A DNA stretch of 64,000 nt, from assembly GCA_041738715.1 (NCBI GenBank), contig JBGSPI010000003.1, forward strand, positions 18,008 through 82,007, written 5' to 3'. The translations under genes were made by a program, and so were the position numbers. This document shows, piece by piece, positions 44,884-53,845 of this stretch (position 1 is the first letter of the stretch; every line of letters begins with the position of its first letter). The DNA is from Chamaesiphon sp041738715. Its GTDB lineage: Bacteria > Cyanobacteriota > Cyanobacteriia > Cyanobacteriales > Chamaesiphonaceae. The notes below the pieces were generated by a model. The model did not search any database. It was given only the letters and a program-made list of their open reading frames with translations, and was not told where the DNA came from.

Positions 44884-44959
44884 GTAGGGGCGGGTTTATG
44901 CTACAAATTCTGGCTGAATACAATCATCTACCCAGCAAACCCGCCCTCCTCACCAGTAT
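44884..44959 (+). repeat. dispersed repeat, copy B
   Basis: GTAGGGGCGGGTTTATGCT at 44884-44902, about 30 variable bases, then AAACCCGCCCTC followed by CACCAGTA. Copy C at 59301-59373 has the same ends. The ends GGCGGGTTT and AAACCCGCC are inverted repeats of each other, as in small non-autonomous elements. Confidence 0.7.
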
Positions 44960-44998
44960 CTGTTAGATCGATCGAAATGGAATTTGGGAGTTTGTTCT

Positions 44999-45178
44999 AT
45001 GATCCAAAATCTGTCTGAAATGACAAATACCGAATTAAAGCAATACATTTCCGAACATCGCAACAATCCCGATTCATTTGCAGCGGCAATGGCTATCGTA
45101 ATGAGTCGCCGGAATCCTGCTAACCGCCAACCATATCTAAATTTAGGCAAATACCTACCCTGTGAAAGTTGTTTGTAA
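44999..45178 (+). CDS. small protein, DUF6887-like
   Basis: I use the ATG at 44999, giving 59 residues. The core MTNTELKQYISEHRNNPDSF, then AAAMAIVMSRR matches the small DUF6887-type proteins common in cyanobacteria. It is helical and basic at the end. It lies in the DNA that splits the suf genes, right after repeat copy B, and 11 bp before another small ORF. Function is unknown. Confidence 0.65.
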   Translation: MIQNLSEMTNTELKQYISEHRNNPDSFAAAMAIVMSRRNPANRQPYLNLGKYLPCESCL

Positions 45179-45189
45179 AATTTTTTCAC

Positions 45190-45516
45190 ATGCTAGAATT
45201 AATCGTAATAGGAGACGTTTTTGAGAGTCCAAAAGGAATTGTATTAGCAGGGACAAATAACAATCTTAATAATATTACTGTCGATATCATTGCAAAAATA
45301 TTATTGAATATTGATAGCGTATTTTATGTAGATCGGAATCGAATATCAAGACACTATCAAGTATTGGAAACACAATTTAATTTCTCTGTTCGGAATAACT
45401 TTAATTTTTTCTTCATGATCGATGAATCAAGTGTAAAGAATACACCCGAAGAAAATGAAGTAATCTATTGCCAAGAAAATGAAGAGCTTACAAAGATCCT
45501 TCGCAATAGAAAATAA
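45190..45516 (+). CDS. small hypothetical protein
   Basis: 108 residues from the ATG at 45190; an in-frame TTG at 45169 would overlap the preceding gene. A hydrophobic N-terminus (MLELIVIGDVFESPKGIVLA) looks like a core beta strand rather than a membrane helix. The rest is Asn/Phe-rich and its DNA is very A+T rich. No recognised family; likely accessory. Confidence 0.45.
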   Translation: MLELIVIGDVFESPKGIVLAGTNNNLNNITVDIIAKILLNIDSVFYVDRNRISRHYQVLETQFNFSVRNNFNFFFMIDESSVKNTPEENEVIYCQENEELTKILRNRK

Positions 45517-45602
45517 ATTTGAAATATAAGAACAGCGAAACAACTTATTTTGATCGAAATTTAAATATGAACATTGCCCACCCTACAAAATTAAAGTTTT
45601 AA

Positions 45603-45713
45603 ATGGTTGCAACATCTGTAAAAAATCTTACATTAGAAGGCTTTCTGACTCTTCCAGAAACTAAACCATCGATCGCTAAATATGGGTTCCTATTATACAA
45701 AGCTATAAAATAA
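45603..45713 (+). pseudogene. Uma2 remnant (N-terminal fragment)
   Basis: A 36-codon ORF starting MVATSVKNLTLEGFLTLPET, which matches the start of the Uma2 protein at 47026 (MVATQIKPLTLEQFLALPET) at most positions, then loses similarity after KP and ends. It appears to be the remaining N-terminus of a Uma2 gene removed by deletion. An intact Uma2 gene starts 12 bp later. Confidence 0.75.
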
Positions 45714-45725
45714 TTCATCTAGATT

Positions 45726-46307
45726 ATGGTTGCTGTACAAAACAATACTCCAAGATTTACTCCCGCAGAATACTTTGCTTGGGAGGAACAACAATTAGAA
45801 CTTCATGAATTAATTGATGGTGAAGTCTATGCTATAACTGGCGGAACCGTCAATCATAGTCAAATTGCTGTCAATTTTGTTTCTTTGTTGAATAGCTATC
45901 TCAGAGGTAGTGGCTGCAAAACCCTTAATTCTGATTGTCGGGTTAATATTGTCGAGTCTAACAATTATACATACCCAGATCTGAGTGTTACTTGCGACGA
46001 TCGCGATAAAGCTACCACTAAATATATCACTTACCCATGTCTATTAGTCGAAGTGTTATCTGAAAGTACTGAAGCTTACGACAGAGGTACTAAGTTTAGA
46101 ATGTATCGCAAAAATCCGATTTTACAGGATTATGTATTGGTTAGCTCTGAGAAGATTGAGATCGATTTATATCGCAAACATGAAAATGGAAGTTGGGAGA
46201 TTATTAATTATCAAGAGGGGGATGAAATCGAACTTAAAAGTGTCAATCTGACTTTTCCCATCGAACGAATTTATGAAGGTATTATATTTACGCCAATAGC
46301 ATCTTGA
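45726..46307 (+). CDS. Uma2 family (DUF820) putative endonuclease
   Basis: A 193-residue Uma2 protein of another subtype than the copies at 13462 and 42401. Segments: RFTPAEYFAWEEQQLELHEL, GGTVNHSQIAVNF, NYTYPDLSVTCDD with the conserved Asp and PCLLVEVLSESTEAYDRG with the catalytic Glu, then KFRMYRKNPILQDYVLVSS. It lies in the DNA between sufB and sufC and is 16 bp upstream of a methyltransferase gene on the same strand. Confidence 0.9.
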   Translation: MVAVQNNTPRFTPAEYFAWEEQQLELHELIDGEVYAITGGTVNHSQIAVNFVSLLNSYLRGSGCKTLNSDCRVNIVESNNYTYPDLSVTCDDRDKATTKYITYPCLLVEVLSESTEAYDRGTKFRMYRKNPILQDYVLVSSEKIEIDLYRKHENGSWEIINYQEGDEIELKSVNLTFPIERIYEGIIFTPIAS

Positions 46308-46323
46308 CTAAAACTAAATTAAC

Positions 46324-46992
46324 ATGCGATCGATCATCCTTCCCCTCATCCCCAAGAAATTTTTAGCCGCCCAACTCCGTCAACCCTCTGGACTATTTGG
46401 TAAAATTTTGATGGGAGATTTTCTCAATCAGTATAATGAGAGAATGAATCATTTTGCTGTCGAGATGTTAGCTCTTCAGCCTACAGATACAGTTTTAGAT
46501 ATTGGCTTTGGTGGTGGAGTGACGATCGAGAAGATGTTAACCACGATCGATAGTGGTAAAATCTATGGTGTAGATTTTTCTCAGGTAATGGTAGAGCAAG
46601 CTAAAGAGAAATTCAGATCGGAAATCGAAGCTGAGAAAGTATCGATCGAATGTGCTGATGTGCGAGAATTACCATTTAATGACAACACATTTGACAAAGT
46701 TTGTACAGTTAATACTATTTACTTCTGGTCAGATCCGATCGCTAGTTTACGATCGATTAAACGAGTCATGAAGAGTGGTGGTAAATTAGTAATTGGGATT
46801 CGATCGGCTGATAAAATGAAAGATTTGCCAGTTACTCAGTATAACTTTAAATTGTACTCGCCGGAAGCAGTGAGAGATTTACTGATAGAAGCTGGATTTA
46901 ATGGCATATCGAACGGCTTGCCGTCTGTGCCAGCAATCGAGCATCGTGACGATCTAAAATTAGATTATGTCATGGTCATAGCTTGTGCTTAG
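46324..46992 (+). CDS. class I SAM-dependent methyltransferase
   Basis: A 222-residue enzyme. The SAM site motif I is VLDIGFGGGVTIEKML (about 60-75), with the acidic residue of motif II in IYGVDFSQVMVEQA and motif IV-like DVRELPFNDNTFDKVCTVNT. This is the Methyltransf_11 type; substrates range from lipids to small molecules, and none can be chosen here. It lies between two Uma2 genes inside the suf interruption. Confidence 0.85.
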   Translation: MRSIILPLIPKKFLAAQLRQPSGLFGKILMGDFLNQYNERMNHFAVEMLALQPTDTVLDIGFGGGVTIEKMLTTIDSGKIYGVDFSQVMVEQAKEKFRSEIEAEKVSIECADVRELPFNDNTFDKVCTVNTIYFWSDPIASLRSIKRVMKSGGKLVIGIRSADKMKDLPVTQYNFKLYSPEAVRDLLIEAGFNGISNGLPSVPAIEHRDDLKLDYVMVIACA

Positions 46993-47025
46993 AACTTAAT
47001 TTTACATTAATAGTGATTTTTGCTC

Positions 47026-47592
47026 ATGGTCGCCACCCAAATCAAACCACTTACACTAGAACAATTTTTAGCTCTACCCGAAACTAAACCAGCAACTGAA
47101 TATCTCACGCCAGAGAAAATCGTCCAAAAACCCATACCGCAAGGAAAACATAGTTTACTGCAACTAGAACTAATATTTTTGATTAATTCTATGCTGAAAA
47201 AGGCAGAGATAGCGATCGCATTTCCAGAATTAAGATGTACTATTGGTGGTAGATCGATTGTCCCGGATGTAGTAATCCTTGAGGATGAAAATATCCCAAA
47301 AGATGATGGAGAAATTGCCAATGCCGTAACTACTGCGCCTGATTGGGTAATTGAAATATTATCACCCGACCAAAGTACAACTAAAGTTATCGCGAATATT
47401 ATTCATTGTCTCGATTGTGGCACACAAATAGGTTGGTTAATCGATCCCGCCGAAAAAATCATACTTGTTTATCAACCAGATTGCCAAGTCCAAATAATCG
47501 ATACACTCGAACGGGAATTAATTGTTCCTGGGTTTGCACAATCGGTTAAACTAAGTGCGGGGGATATTTTCAACTGGCTAAAGCTAGATTAA
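47026..47592 (+). CDS. Uma2 family (DUF820) putative endonuclease
   Basis: 188 residues from the ATG at 47026 (a TTG two codons earlier is less likely). Motifs: TLEQFLALPETKPATEYL, SIVPDVVILEDENI with the conserved Asp, APDWVIEILSPDQS with the Glu, and QIGWLIDPAEKIILVYQ. It is the closest relative of the remnant at 45603-45713. It is the last accessory gene before sufC. Confidence 0.9.
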   Translation: MVATQIKPLTLEQFLALPETKPATEYLTPEKIVQKPIPQGKHSLLQLELIFLINSMLKKAEIAIAFPELRCTIGGRSIVPDVVILEDENIPKDDGEIANAVTTAPDWVIEILSPDQSTTKVIANIIHCLDCGTQIGWLIDPAEKIILVYQPDCQVQIIDTLERELIVPGFAQSVKLSAGDIFNWLKLD

Positions 47593-47618
47593 AATTGCTC
47601 TGCATCTGATTATTGAGC

Positions 47619-47680
47619 CACTTGTACTGAGCAAAGTCTTAGCGTAGCGTCTCCGCCAGGAGAAGTAAGTCGAAATGCTG
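47619..47680. repeat. nested repeats upstream of sufC
   Basis: The outer sequence CACTTGTACTGAGCAAAG (47619-47636) and TAAGTCGAAATGCTG (47666-47680) looks like the common cyanobacterial repeat TTGTACTGAGCGAAGTCGAA split in two. Between them is a GC-rich palindromic unit with AGCGTAGCGTCTCCGCCAGG, so one repeat has apparently entered another. Confidence 0.5.
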
Positions 47681-47735
47681 TGTTTGTGCGGTTCAAAAAA
47701 ATAACATTTACATTAAATAATAAAAACTCAAGCAT

Positions 47736-48518
47736 ATGATTATTGAAAATAGCCCAGTAATATTATCAGTTAAAAACCTCACTGCCGAAGTAGACGGTAC
47801 CCCCATCCTCAAAGGCTTAAACCTTGAAATCAAAGCCGGAGAAATTCACGCTATTATGGGGCCAAATGGTTCTGGTAAAAGCACCTTCTCCAAAGTCCTC
47901 GCCGGACATCCAGCATACACAGTTACAGGCGGAGAAGTCATCTTTAAAGGACAAAACCTCTTCGACTTAGAACCAGAAGAACGTGCCCGCTCCGGTGTAT
48001 TTCTTGCCTTTCAATATCCCCTAGAAATCCCCGGCGTAAGCAACCTCGACTTCCTCCGCGTCGCCTACAACTCCCGCCAAAAACACCTTGGCTTAGAAGA
48101 ACTCGATGTCTTTGACTTTGATGAACTGATTCAAGACAAATTAGAAATCGTCAAAATGAACCCCGCCTTTCTCAGCCGCAGCGTTAACGAAGGTTTCTCC
48201 GGTGGCGAGAAAAAGCGCAACGAAATCCTCCAAATGGCAATCCTCGAACCTAGTCTAGCCATCCTCGATGAAACCGACTCTGGCTTAGACATCGATGCAC
48301 TCAAAATAGTTGCCAACGGCGTAAATCAGTTATCCAACCAAGATAACTCGATGCTAGTAATCACCCACTATCAACGCCTCCTTGACTACATCATCCCCGA
48401 CTTCGTTCACGTCATGGCAAATGGACAAATCCTCACCAGCGGCGGCAAAGAACTCGCCCTCGAACTAGAAGCCAAAGGCTACGACTGGGTAACAGAACCT
48501 GAATCTGTAGGCGTTTAG
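47736..48518 (+). CDS. sufC: Fe-S cluster assembly ATPase SufC
   Basis: A 260-residue soluble ABC-type ATPase. Walker A is GPNGSGKST at 42-50, the signature is FSGGEKKRNEIL and Walker B is LAILDETDSGLDIDAL, the SufC-specific form. It drives conformational change of the SufBCD scaffold. Its upstream spacer (47593-47735) has no CAAC-N6-GTTG site, so after the insertion it may depend on a new promoter or on long readthrough from sufB. sufD follows 132 bp later. Confidence 0.97.
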   Translation: MIIENSPVILSVKNLTAEVDGTPILKGLNLEIKAGEIHAIMGPNGSGKSTFSKVLAGHPAYTVTGGEVIFKGQNLFDLEPEERARSGVFLAFQYPLEIPGVSNLDFLRVAYNSRQKHLGLEELDVFDFDELIQDKLEIVKMNPAFLSRSVNEGFSGGEKKRNEILQMAILEPSLAILDETDSGLDIDALKIVANGVNQLSNQDNSMLVITHYQRLLDYIIPDFVHVMANGQILTSGGKELALELEAKGYDWVTEPESVGV

Positions 48519-48531
48519 AACCCACCCCTAG

Positions 48532-48547
48532 CCCCTCCTCGGAGGGG
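48532..48547. repeat. short perfect hairpin between sufC and sufD
   Basis: CCCCTCCTCGGAGGGG: seven-pair stem with a two-base loop, 13 bp after the sufC stop. No T run follows, so it is a palindrome or mRNA stability element rather than a clear terminator. Confidence 0.5.
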
Positions 48548-48650
48548 AATAAGACAGTAGGCGTTTAATTTAGATATAATCCCCCCGTCAGTTCGGCTCC
48601 GCTCACTGACCGCCCCTCGTCCCCCAGTCCCCTCGTCCCCATCCCCATCC

Positions 48651-49946
48651 ATGACACCAACCCTCAAAAACCGCAACACCCTCACCCACCTGCTCACCCT
48701 CGCGCCACCGCTCACCATTCCCCAACTTCAACAACTGCACACCCAAGCCACCGGATACCTCGCCGAAGAAACCATTCCCACCAGCAAAAACGAAGAATGG
48801 CGATTTACCGACTTATCCCCACTCCTGAGCCAAACCTTCACCGCACCCAACCCGCAAATTCCACCTGTTAATATCAACGGTTTAATTATTCCCGAAGCCG
48901 CTGATACCCGCCTAGTATTTGTCAACGGTATCTATGCACCCCAATACTCCAGTCTTAACTTACCTGCTGGTTTATTCGTTGGAAATTTAGCCGCAGCCAT
49001 TGAATCAGGATTAGCCATTACTGACTATCTGGGTAAACAACCTGGTGGAGAAGAAGTATTCACTGCTATTAACACCGCTGGGATGAATGAAGCGGCGGTA
49101 GTCTGGCTGAGTCAAGATATCTCAATTGAGACTCCCATTCACTTATTATTTATCGCTACAGTAGACGATACCGCCTACGCAATTCAACCTCGCAGCCTCA
49201 TCGTTCTCAAAGCTGGAAGTAGTGCTACGCTGGTTGAAGAATATCTCCATACCTCAATTCCCCACCATACCTACTTTACCAACAGCGTCACCGAAATCTG
49301 GCTCGGAGATACAGCTAAACTTAACCATACTCGTATCCAAGACGAAGACATTGCCGCTATCCATATTGGCAAAACAGTCGTGTCCCAATCTCAGCATAGC
49401 TGCTACACGGGCAACTCGATCGATCTCGGCAGCAGACTCTCCCGCCATAACTGGGAAATCTTCCAAATCGGCGCACAGACAGAAACCAACCTCAATGGTT
49501 TAGCGATGATTAGTGGGGAACAGGAATCAGATACCCATAGTGTTATCGCCCTCACCAAACCTCACGGCAGCACCAACCAACTGCACAAATGTATCGCAGA
49601 CGATCGCGCCCACGCAATTTTCAATGGTAAAGTATTTGTACCCCAAGCTGCTCAAGAAACCGATGCAGCGCAATTGAACCGCAACCTGCTCCTGTCATCT
49701 ACCGCTCGGATTGATACCAAGCCGCAGCTAGAAATTACCGCCGATAACGTCAAATGTTCTCATGGTGCAACAGTCAGCCAATTAGAAGACGATGAGATTT
49801 TTTATCTCCAAAGTCGGGGTTTGGATGTAGAAACAGCTAAAATATTATTGATTAACGCTTTTGCTGTAGAGATTATCGATCGAATTCCCGTCGCTTCAGT
49901 ACGTGAAAAACTAGCAATCGCCGTGAAAGCTTTCAAAGCGAACTAA
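48651..49946 (+). CDS. sufD: Fe-S cluster assembly protein SufD
   Basis: A 431-residue scaffold partner of SufB. It has the N-terminal SKNEEWRFTDLSPL and the C-terminal beta-helix region with GMNEAAVVWLSQDISIETPI, EITADNVKCSHGATVSQLED, and FYLQSRGLDVETAKILLINA, which are conserved in SufD. Length is normal. sufS follows 73 bp after its stop when the ATG at 50020 is used. Confidence 0.95.
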   Translation: MTPTLKNRNTLTHLLTLAPPLTIPQLQQLHTQATGYLAEETIPTSKNEEWRFTDLSPLLSQTFTAPNPQIPPVNINGLIIPEAADTRLVFVNGIYAPQYSSLNLPAGLFVGNLAAAIESGLAITDYLGKQPGGEEVFTAINTAGMNEAAVVWLSQDISIETPIHLLFIATVDDTAYAIQPRSLIVLKAGSSATLVEEYLHTSIPHHTYFTNSVTEIWLGDTAKLNHTRIQDEDIAAIHIGKTVVSQSQHSCYTGNSIDLGSRLSRHNWEIFQIGAQTETNLNGLAMISGEQESDTHSVIALTKPHGSTNQLHKCIADDRAHAIFNGKVFVPQAAQETDAAQLNRNLLLSSTARIDTKPQLEITADNVKCSHGATVSQLEDDEIFYLQSRGLDVETAKILLINAFAVEIIDRIPVASVREKLAIAVKAFKAN

Positions 49947-50019
49947 ACATTGGTAGACAATGACTAGAGGAAGCAGAATCCAACGACTGATCCAAAATCT
50001 TACAGGTACAGCGGACACA

Positions 50020-51297
50020 ATGACATTTATTCAAACTCAAACTTCGGGGATTCACACTAAGCAATCTCTCGCCGACATGGTGCGGGCAGATTTTCCGATT
50101 CTGCATCGTGAAGTTCATGGCAAGCCGTTAGTTTATCTCGATAATGCGGCAACTTCTCAAAAACCTCACGCCGTTATTCACGCTTTAGAACATTATTATA
50201 GTCACTATAATGCCAACGTTCATCGCGGCGTACACACCCTCAGTTCGGAAGCTACCGATGCCTATGAAGGTGCGAGAGAGAAGATTGCCAAATTTGTTAA
50301 TGCAGCTTCGGAAAAAGAAATTATTTATACGCGCAATGCGACTGAAGCGATTAATTTAGTTGCCTATAGTTGGGGCTTGAGCAATCTCCAACGCGGTGAT
50401 GAGATCATCCTCACCGTAATGGAACATCACAGCAATCTGATTCCGTGGCAATTAGTCGCCCAAAAAACGGGTGCAAGATTAAAATTTGTCCAATTAACCC
50501 CGGAAGAAGAGTTCGATTTTGGACATTATCAATCATTAGTTAATGACAAAACCAAATTAGTCTCAGTTGTCCATATTTCTAATACATTAGGCTGCATTAA
50601 TCCGATTAAAGATATTGCCGCCCTCGCCCATCAATACGGGGCAAAAGTATTAGTTGACGCTTGCCAAAGTGCGCCCCATTTACCGTTAGATGTCCAAGAT
50701 TTAGACTGTGATTGGTTAGTTGCATCGGGGCATAAAATGTGTGCGCCAACTGGGATTGGATTTCTCTATGGTAAATTAAATTTAATGCGATCGATGCCAC
50801 CTTTTCTCGGTGGTGGTGAAATGATCGCTGATGTATTTCTGGAAAATGCTACCTATGCAGACTTACCCCACAAGTTTGAAGCAGGTACTCCCGCCATTGC
50901 TGAAGCGATCGCATTAGGTGCGGCAATTGACTATTTAACAAATATTGGTATGGATAAAATTCATGCTTATGAAGCAGAATTAACTGCCTATATGTTTGAG
51001 AAATTGATTCAAATTCCGCAAGTAAAAATATATGGGCCAAAACCACCAAAAGAACGTGCAGCATTAGCATCGTTTACTGCTGGTGACGTGCATCCTCACG
51101 ATCTTTCTACCATGCTAGATCAAGCCGGAATTGCCATCAGAGCGGGACATCATTGTACCCAACCCTTGCACCGTTTTATCAAAGCACAATCAACAGCACG
51201 GGCAAGTTTACATTTCTACAATACTAAAGAAGAAATCGATACCTTTATCGCTGCGCTGATTGAATCGATCGAGTTTTTTGATAGTATTTTTAGCTAA
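50020..51297 (+). CDS. sufS: cysteine desulfurase SufS
   Basis: I prefer the ATG at 50020 (425 residues), since the 20 residues before it are not conserved-looking; 49960 is the longer option. The PLP-binding Lys239 is in VASGHKMCAPTG and the active-site Cys379 is in IRAGHHCTQPL. LDNAATSQKP and HRGVHTLS are family signatures. SufS takes sulphur from cysteine for the SufBCD scaffold. It is the last suf gene here. Confidence 0.97.
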   Translation: MTFIQTQTSGIHTKQSLADMVRADFPILHREVHGKPLVYLDNAATSQKPHAVIHALEHYYSHYNANVHRGVHTLSSEATDAYEGAREKIAKFVNAASEKEIIYTRNATEAINLVAYSWGLSNLQRGDEIILTVMEHHSNLIPWQLVAQKTGARLKFVQLTPEEEFDFGHYQSLVNDKTKLVSVVHISNTLGCINPIKDIAALAHQYGAKVLVDACQSAPHLPLDVQDLDCDWLVASGHKMCAPTGIGFLYGKLNLMRSMPPFLGGGEMIADVFLENATYADLPHKFEAGTPAIAEAIALGAAIDYLTNIGMDKIHAYEAELTAYMFEKLIQIPQVKIYGPKPPKERAALASFTAGDVHPHDLSTMLDQAGIAIRAGHHCTQPLHRFIKAQSTARASLHFYNTKEEIDTFIAALIESIEFFDSIFS

Positions 51298-51329
51298 TTC
51301 CCGATCGTAAATTTTTGCTGCTACCCTCA

Positions 51330-53672
51330 ATGACTAACACTGACTTCCTCGCCCATCTCAATCCCTCCCAACGTAAAGCTGTCGAGCATTATTGTGGAGC
51401 ATTATTAGTCGTAGCTGGGGCGGGTAGTGGCAAAACAAGGGCACTTACTTATCGAATTGCCAATCTAATTCGCACCCATCGCGTCGATCCTGCCCATATT
51501 TTAGCAGTCACATTTACCAATAAAGCTGCCAAAGAAATGCGATCGCGGATCGAGTTATTATTTGCCCAGCAACAGGCTGAGTTAAAGTATGGAAAAGCTT
51601 GGGGTGCGTTAGATGAATATCAGCAAACCCAATTGCGATCGCATGTCTATAAGACAATTATTAAAGATTTGTGGATTGGGACATTTCACGGCTTATTTAG
51701 TAAGGTTTTACGGTTTGATATTGAAAAATATCAAGATGAAAAAGGTCGAAAGTGGAATAAGAATTTTTCGATCTTTGATGATGCAGATTGTCAAGGATTA
51801 GTCAAGCAAATTGTCATCAAACAGTTGGATTTAGATGACAAGAAGTTTGAACCAAGGGCGGTACGTTATGCGATTAGTAATGCCAAGAATCAAGGATTAT
51901 CACCGGATGAATTTAGCCTAGAGCAAAATAACTATCGCGGGCGAGTAATTGCTGATGTATATAAACACTATCAAGATGCCCTCTGTGCGAACAATGCCCT
52001 TGATTTTGACGATCTATTATTAGTTCCGGTTCAACTATTTCGGCAAAATGAGCAAGTCTTAGCCTATTGGCACAAGAAATTTCGACATATTTTAGTCGAT
52101 GAATATCAAGATACCAATCGGACTCAATACGATTTAATTCAACTCCTAGTTACTAATGGAGTTGATAGTAAAACCTTTGATGAATGGGGACATCGATCGA
52201 TTTTTGTGGTTGGTGATGCGGATCAGTCTATCTATTCCTTCAGAGCCGCAGATTTCACGATCTTAATGAACTTCCAAGATGATTTTGGTGATCGAATGCC
52301 CGACGATCGCACCGAAACAATGGTAAAACTAGAGGAGAACTATCGATCGCGGGAAAATATCTTAGCGGCAGCCAATCACCTAATTCAAAATAACACGCAA
52401 CGGATCGATAAAATCCTCAAAGCGACACGCGGTGCAGGCGAACCAATTTTCCTATATACAGCACAGGATGAAATCAGTGAAGCTGAATTTGTGGTCGGGG
52501 AAATTCGGAAATTGGAGCGAGAAAACCCCGAATTGAACTTTGGCAACTTTGCCGTATTATACCGGACTAATGCTCAATCGCGCCCGATCGAAGATGCGCT
52601 AGTTAGATGTCAAATCCCCTATACAATTGTCGGTGGTTTAAAGTTCTACGATAGACGGGAGATTAAAGATATTGTCGCCTATCTCCGCGCCGTCATGAAT
52701 CCGAGCGATACAGTTAGTTTGCTGCGAGTAATTAATACCCCTAGACGGGGTGTCGGGCAAACTACCATCGATAATCTTCAGAATGCTGCACATCAATTAG
52801 GCGTACCATTATGGGAGATTATTAACGATGAAACTTCTGTCAAAACTGTGGCTGGTAGATCCGCAAAAGGGGTACTAAGTTTTGCGGAAATTATTAATAA
52901 ATGGCGGCAGGAAATGGAAACTCGTCCCGTTGTTGATATCGTCACCGGAATTATTGAAGATTCCGGCTATGTTCAAGAATTACAAACCCAGGGTACAGAT
53001 GAAGCCCTAGAGCGAGTCCAAAACGTTCAGGAATTAGTCAATGCCACGATTCAATTTCAAGAAGAAAACGAGTCACCCACCCTCGATGCTTATCTAGCCA
53101 GTACCGCCCTCAGTTCCGACTTAGACAATCTCGAAGAAGGCAAAAAAGCTGTCTCATTGATGACATTACATGCCTCCAAAGGATTAGAATTTCCGGTGGT
53201 TTTTCTAGTCGGACTAGAAGCCGGATTATTCCCCAGTTATCGATCGCTAAATGACCCCCTAGCGGTAGAAGAAGAACGCCGTTTATGTTATGTCGGCATC
53301 ACCCGCGCTCAGGAATTATTATATCTTTCCCATGCTAGAGAACGCCGCCTATATGGATCGCGAGAACCAGCAATTCGATCGCAATTTATCGGTGAATTAC
53401 CACCAGAATTAATTAACACCAATCTGCGGAGCAGAGCCAAGACCCAAACAACAGCTAAAACCCCGCAAAAATCCCCTAAAACCGTCGGTAGTGCTACCAA
53501 CCAAGTGTCAGGCTGGCGCGTTGGCGATCGCGTCATTCATCGAAGTTTTGGGGTCGGACAGATCACCCATGTATTTGGGACGGAACACAAGCAATCGGTA
53601 GCAATTAAGTTTCCTAATTTGGGTCAAAAGATTATCGATCCGAAAATTGTTGGATTACAAAAAATTGAATAA
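51330..53672 (+). CDS. pcrA: UvrD/PcrA-type DNA helicase
   Basis: I use the ATG at 51330 (MTNTDFLAHLNPSQRKAVEH), 780 residues; the upstream TTG is less likely. Superfamily 1 motifs are all present: Q-motif LNPSQ, Walker A VVAGAGSGKTRAL, Walker B VDEYQDTN, motif III VVGDADQSIYSFRAAD, motif IV region LEENYRS, and motifs V/VI MTLHASKGLEFP and VGITRAQ. The C-terminus has a GWRVGDRVIHRSFGVG domain seen in PcrA. It unwinds DNA in repair and in removing RecA or RNA polymerase. It starts 32 bp after sufS. Confidence 0.94.
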   Translation: MTNTDFLAHLNPSQRKAVEHYCGALLVVAGAGSGKTRALTYRIANLIRTHRVDPAHILAVTFTNKAAKEMRSRIELLFAQQQAELKYGKAWGALDEYQQTQLRSHVYKTIIKDLWIGTFHGLFSKVLRFDIEKYQDEKGRKWNKNFSIFDDADCQGLVKQIVIKQLDLDDKKFEPRAVRYAISNAKNQGLSPDEFSLEQNNYRGRVIADVYKHYQDALCANNALDFDDLLLVPVQLFRQNEQVLAYWHKKFRHILVDEYQDTNRTQYDLIQLLVTNGVDSKTFDEWGHRSIFVVGDADQSIYSFRAADFTILMNFQDDFGDRMPDDRTETMVKLEENYRSRENILAAANHLIQNNTQRIDKILKATRGAGEPIFLYTAQDEISEAEFVVGEIRKLERENPELNFGNFAVLYRTNAQSRPIEDALVRCQIPYTIVGGLKFYDRREIKDIVAYLRAVMNPSDTVSLLRVINTPRRGVGQTTIDNLQNAAHQLGVPLWEIINDETSVKTVAGRSAKGVLSFAEIINKWRQEMETRPVVDIVTGIIEDSGYVQELQTQGTDEALERVQNVQELVNATIQFQEENESPTLDAYLASTALSSDLDNLEEGKKAVSLMTLHASKGLEFPVVFLVGLEAGLFPSYRSLNDPLAVEEERRLCYVGITRAQELLYLSHARERRLYGSREPAIRSQFIGELPPELINTNLRSRAKTQTTAKTPQKSPKTVGSATNQVSGWRVGDRVIHRSFGVGQITHVFGTEHKQSVAIKFPNLGQKIIDPKIVGLQKIE

Positions 53673-53845
53673 AATTTAGCACAATCAGTGATGAGGATCG
53701 TGAAGATAGTTTGATCGAAATCACGATCGAGAAATTAAGATTCGACTCACCTAAAATCTTGAATTAATCCGTTACTTTCATCCGTGTACTGGGTACTATC
53801 AAAGTTAGAAAATGATACCCTCGGATATTTTAGGTACTAACCGAT

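Noticed and set aside
44744..47735. Possible transposon or integron carrying the genes between sufB and sufC
   Set aside because: No transposase, integrase or clear target duplication is visible; only small repeats are present at the left side, so I call it accessory DNA, not a defined mobile element.
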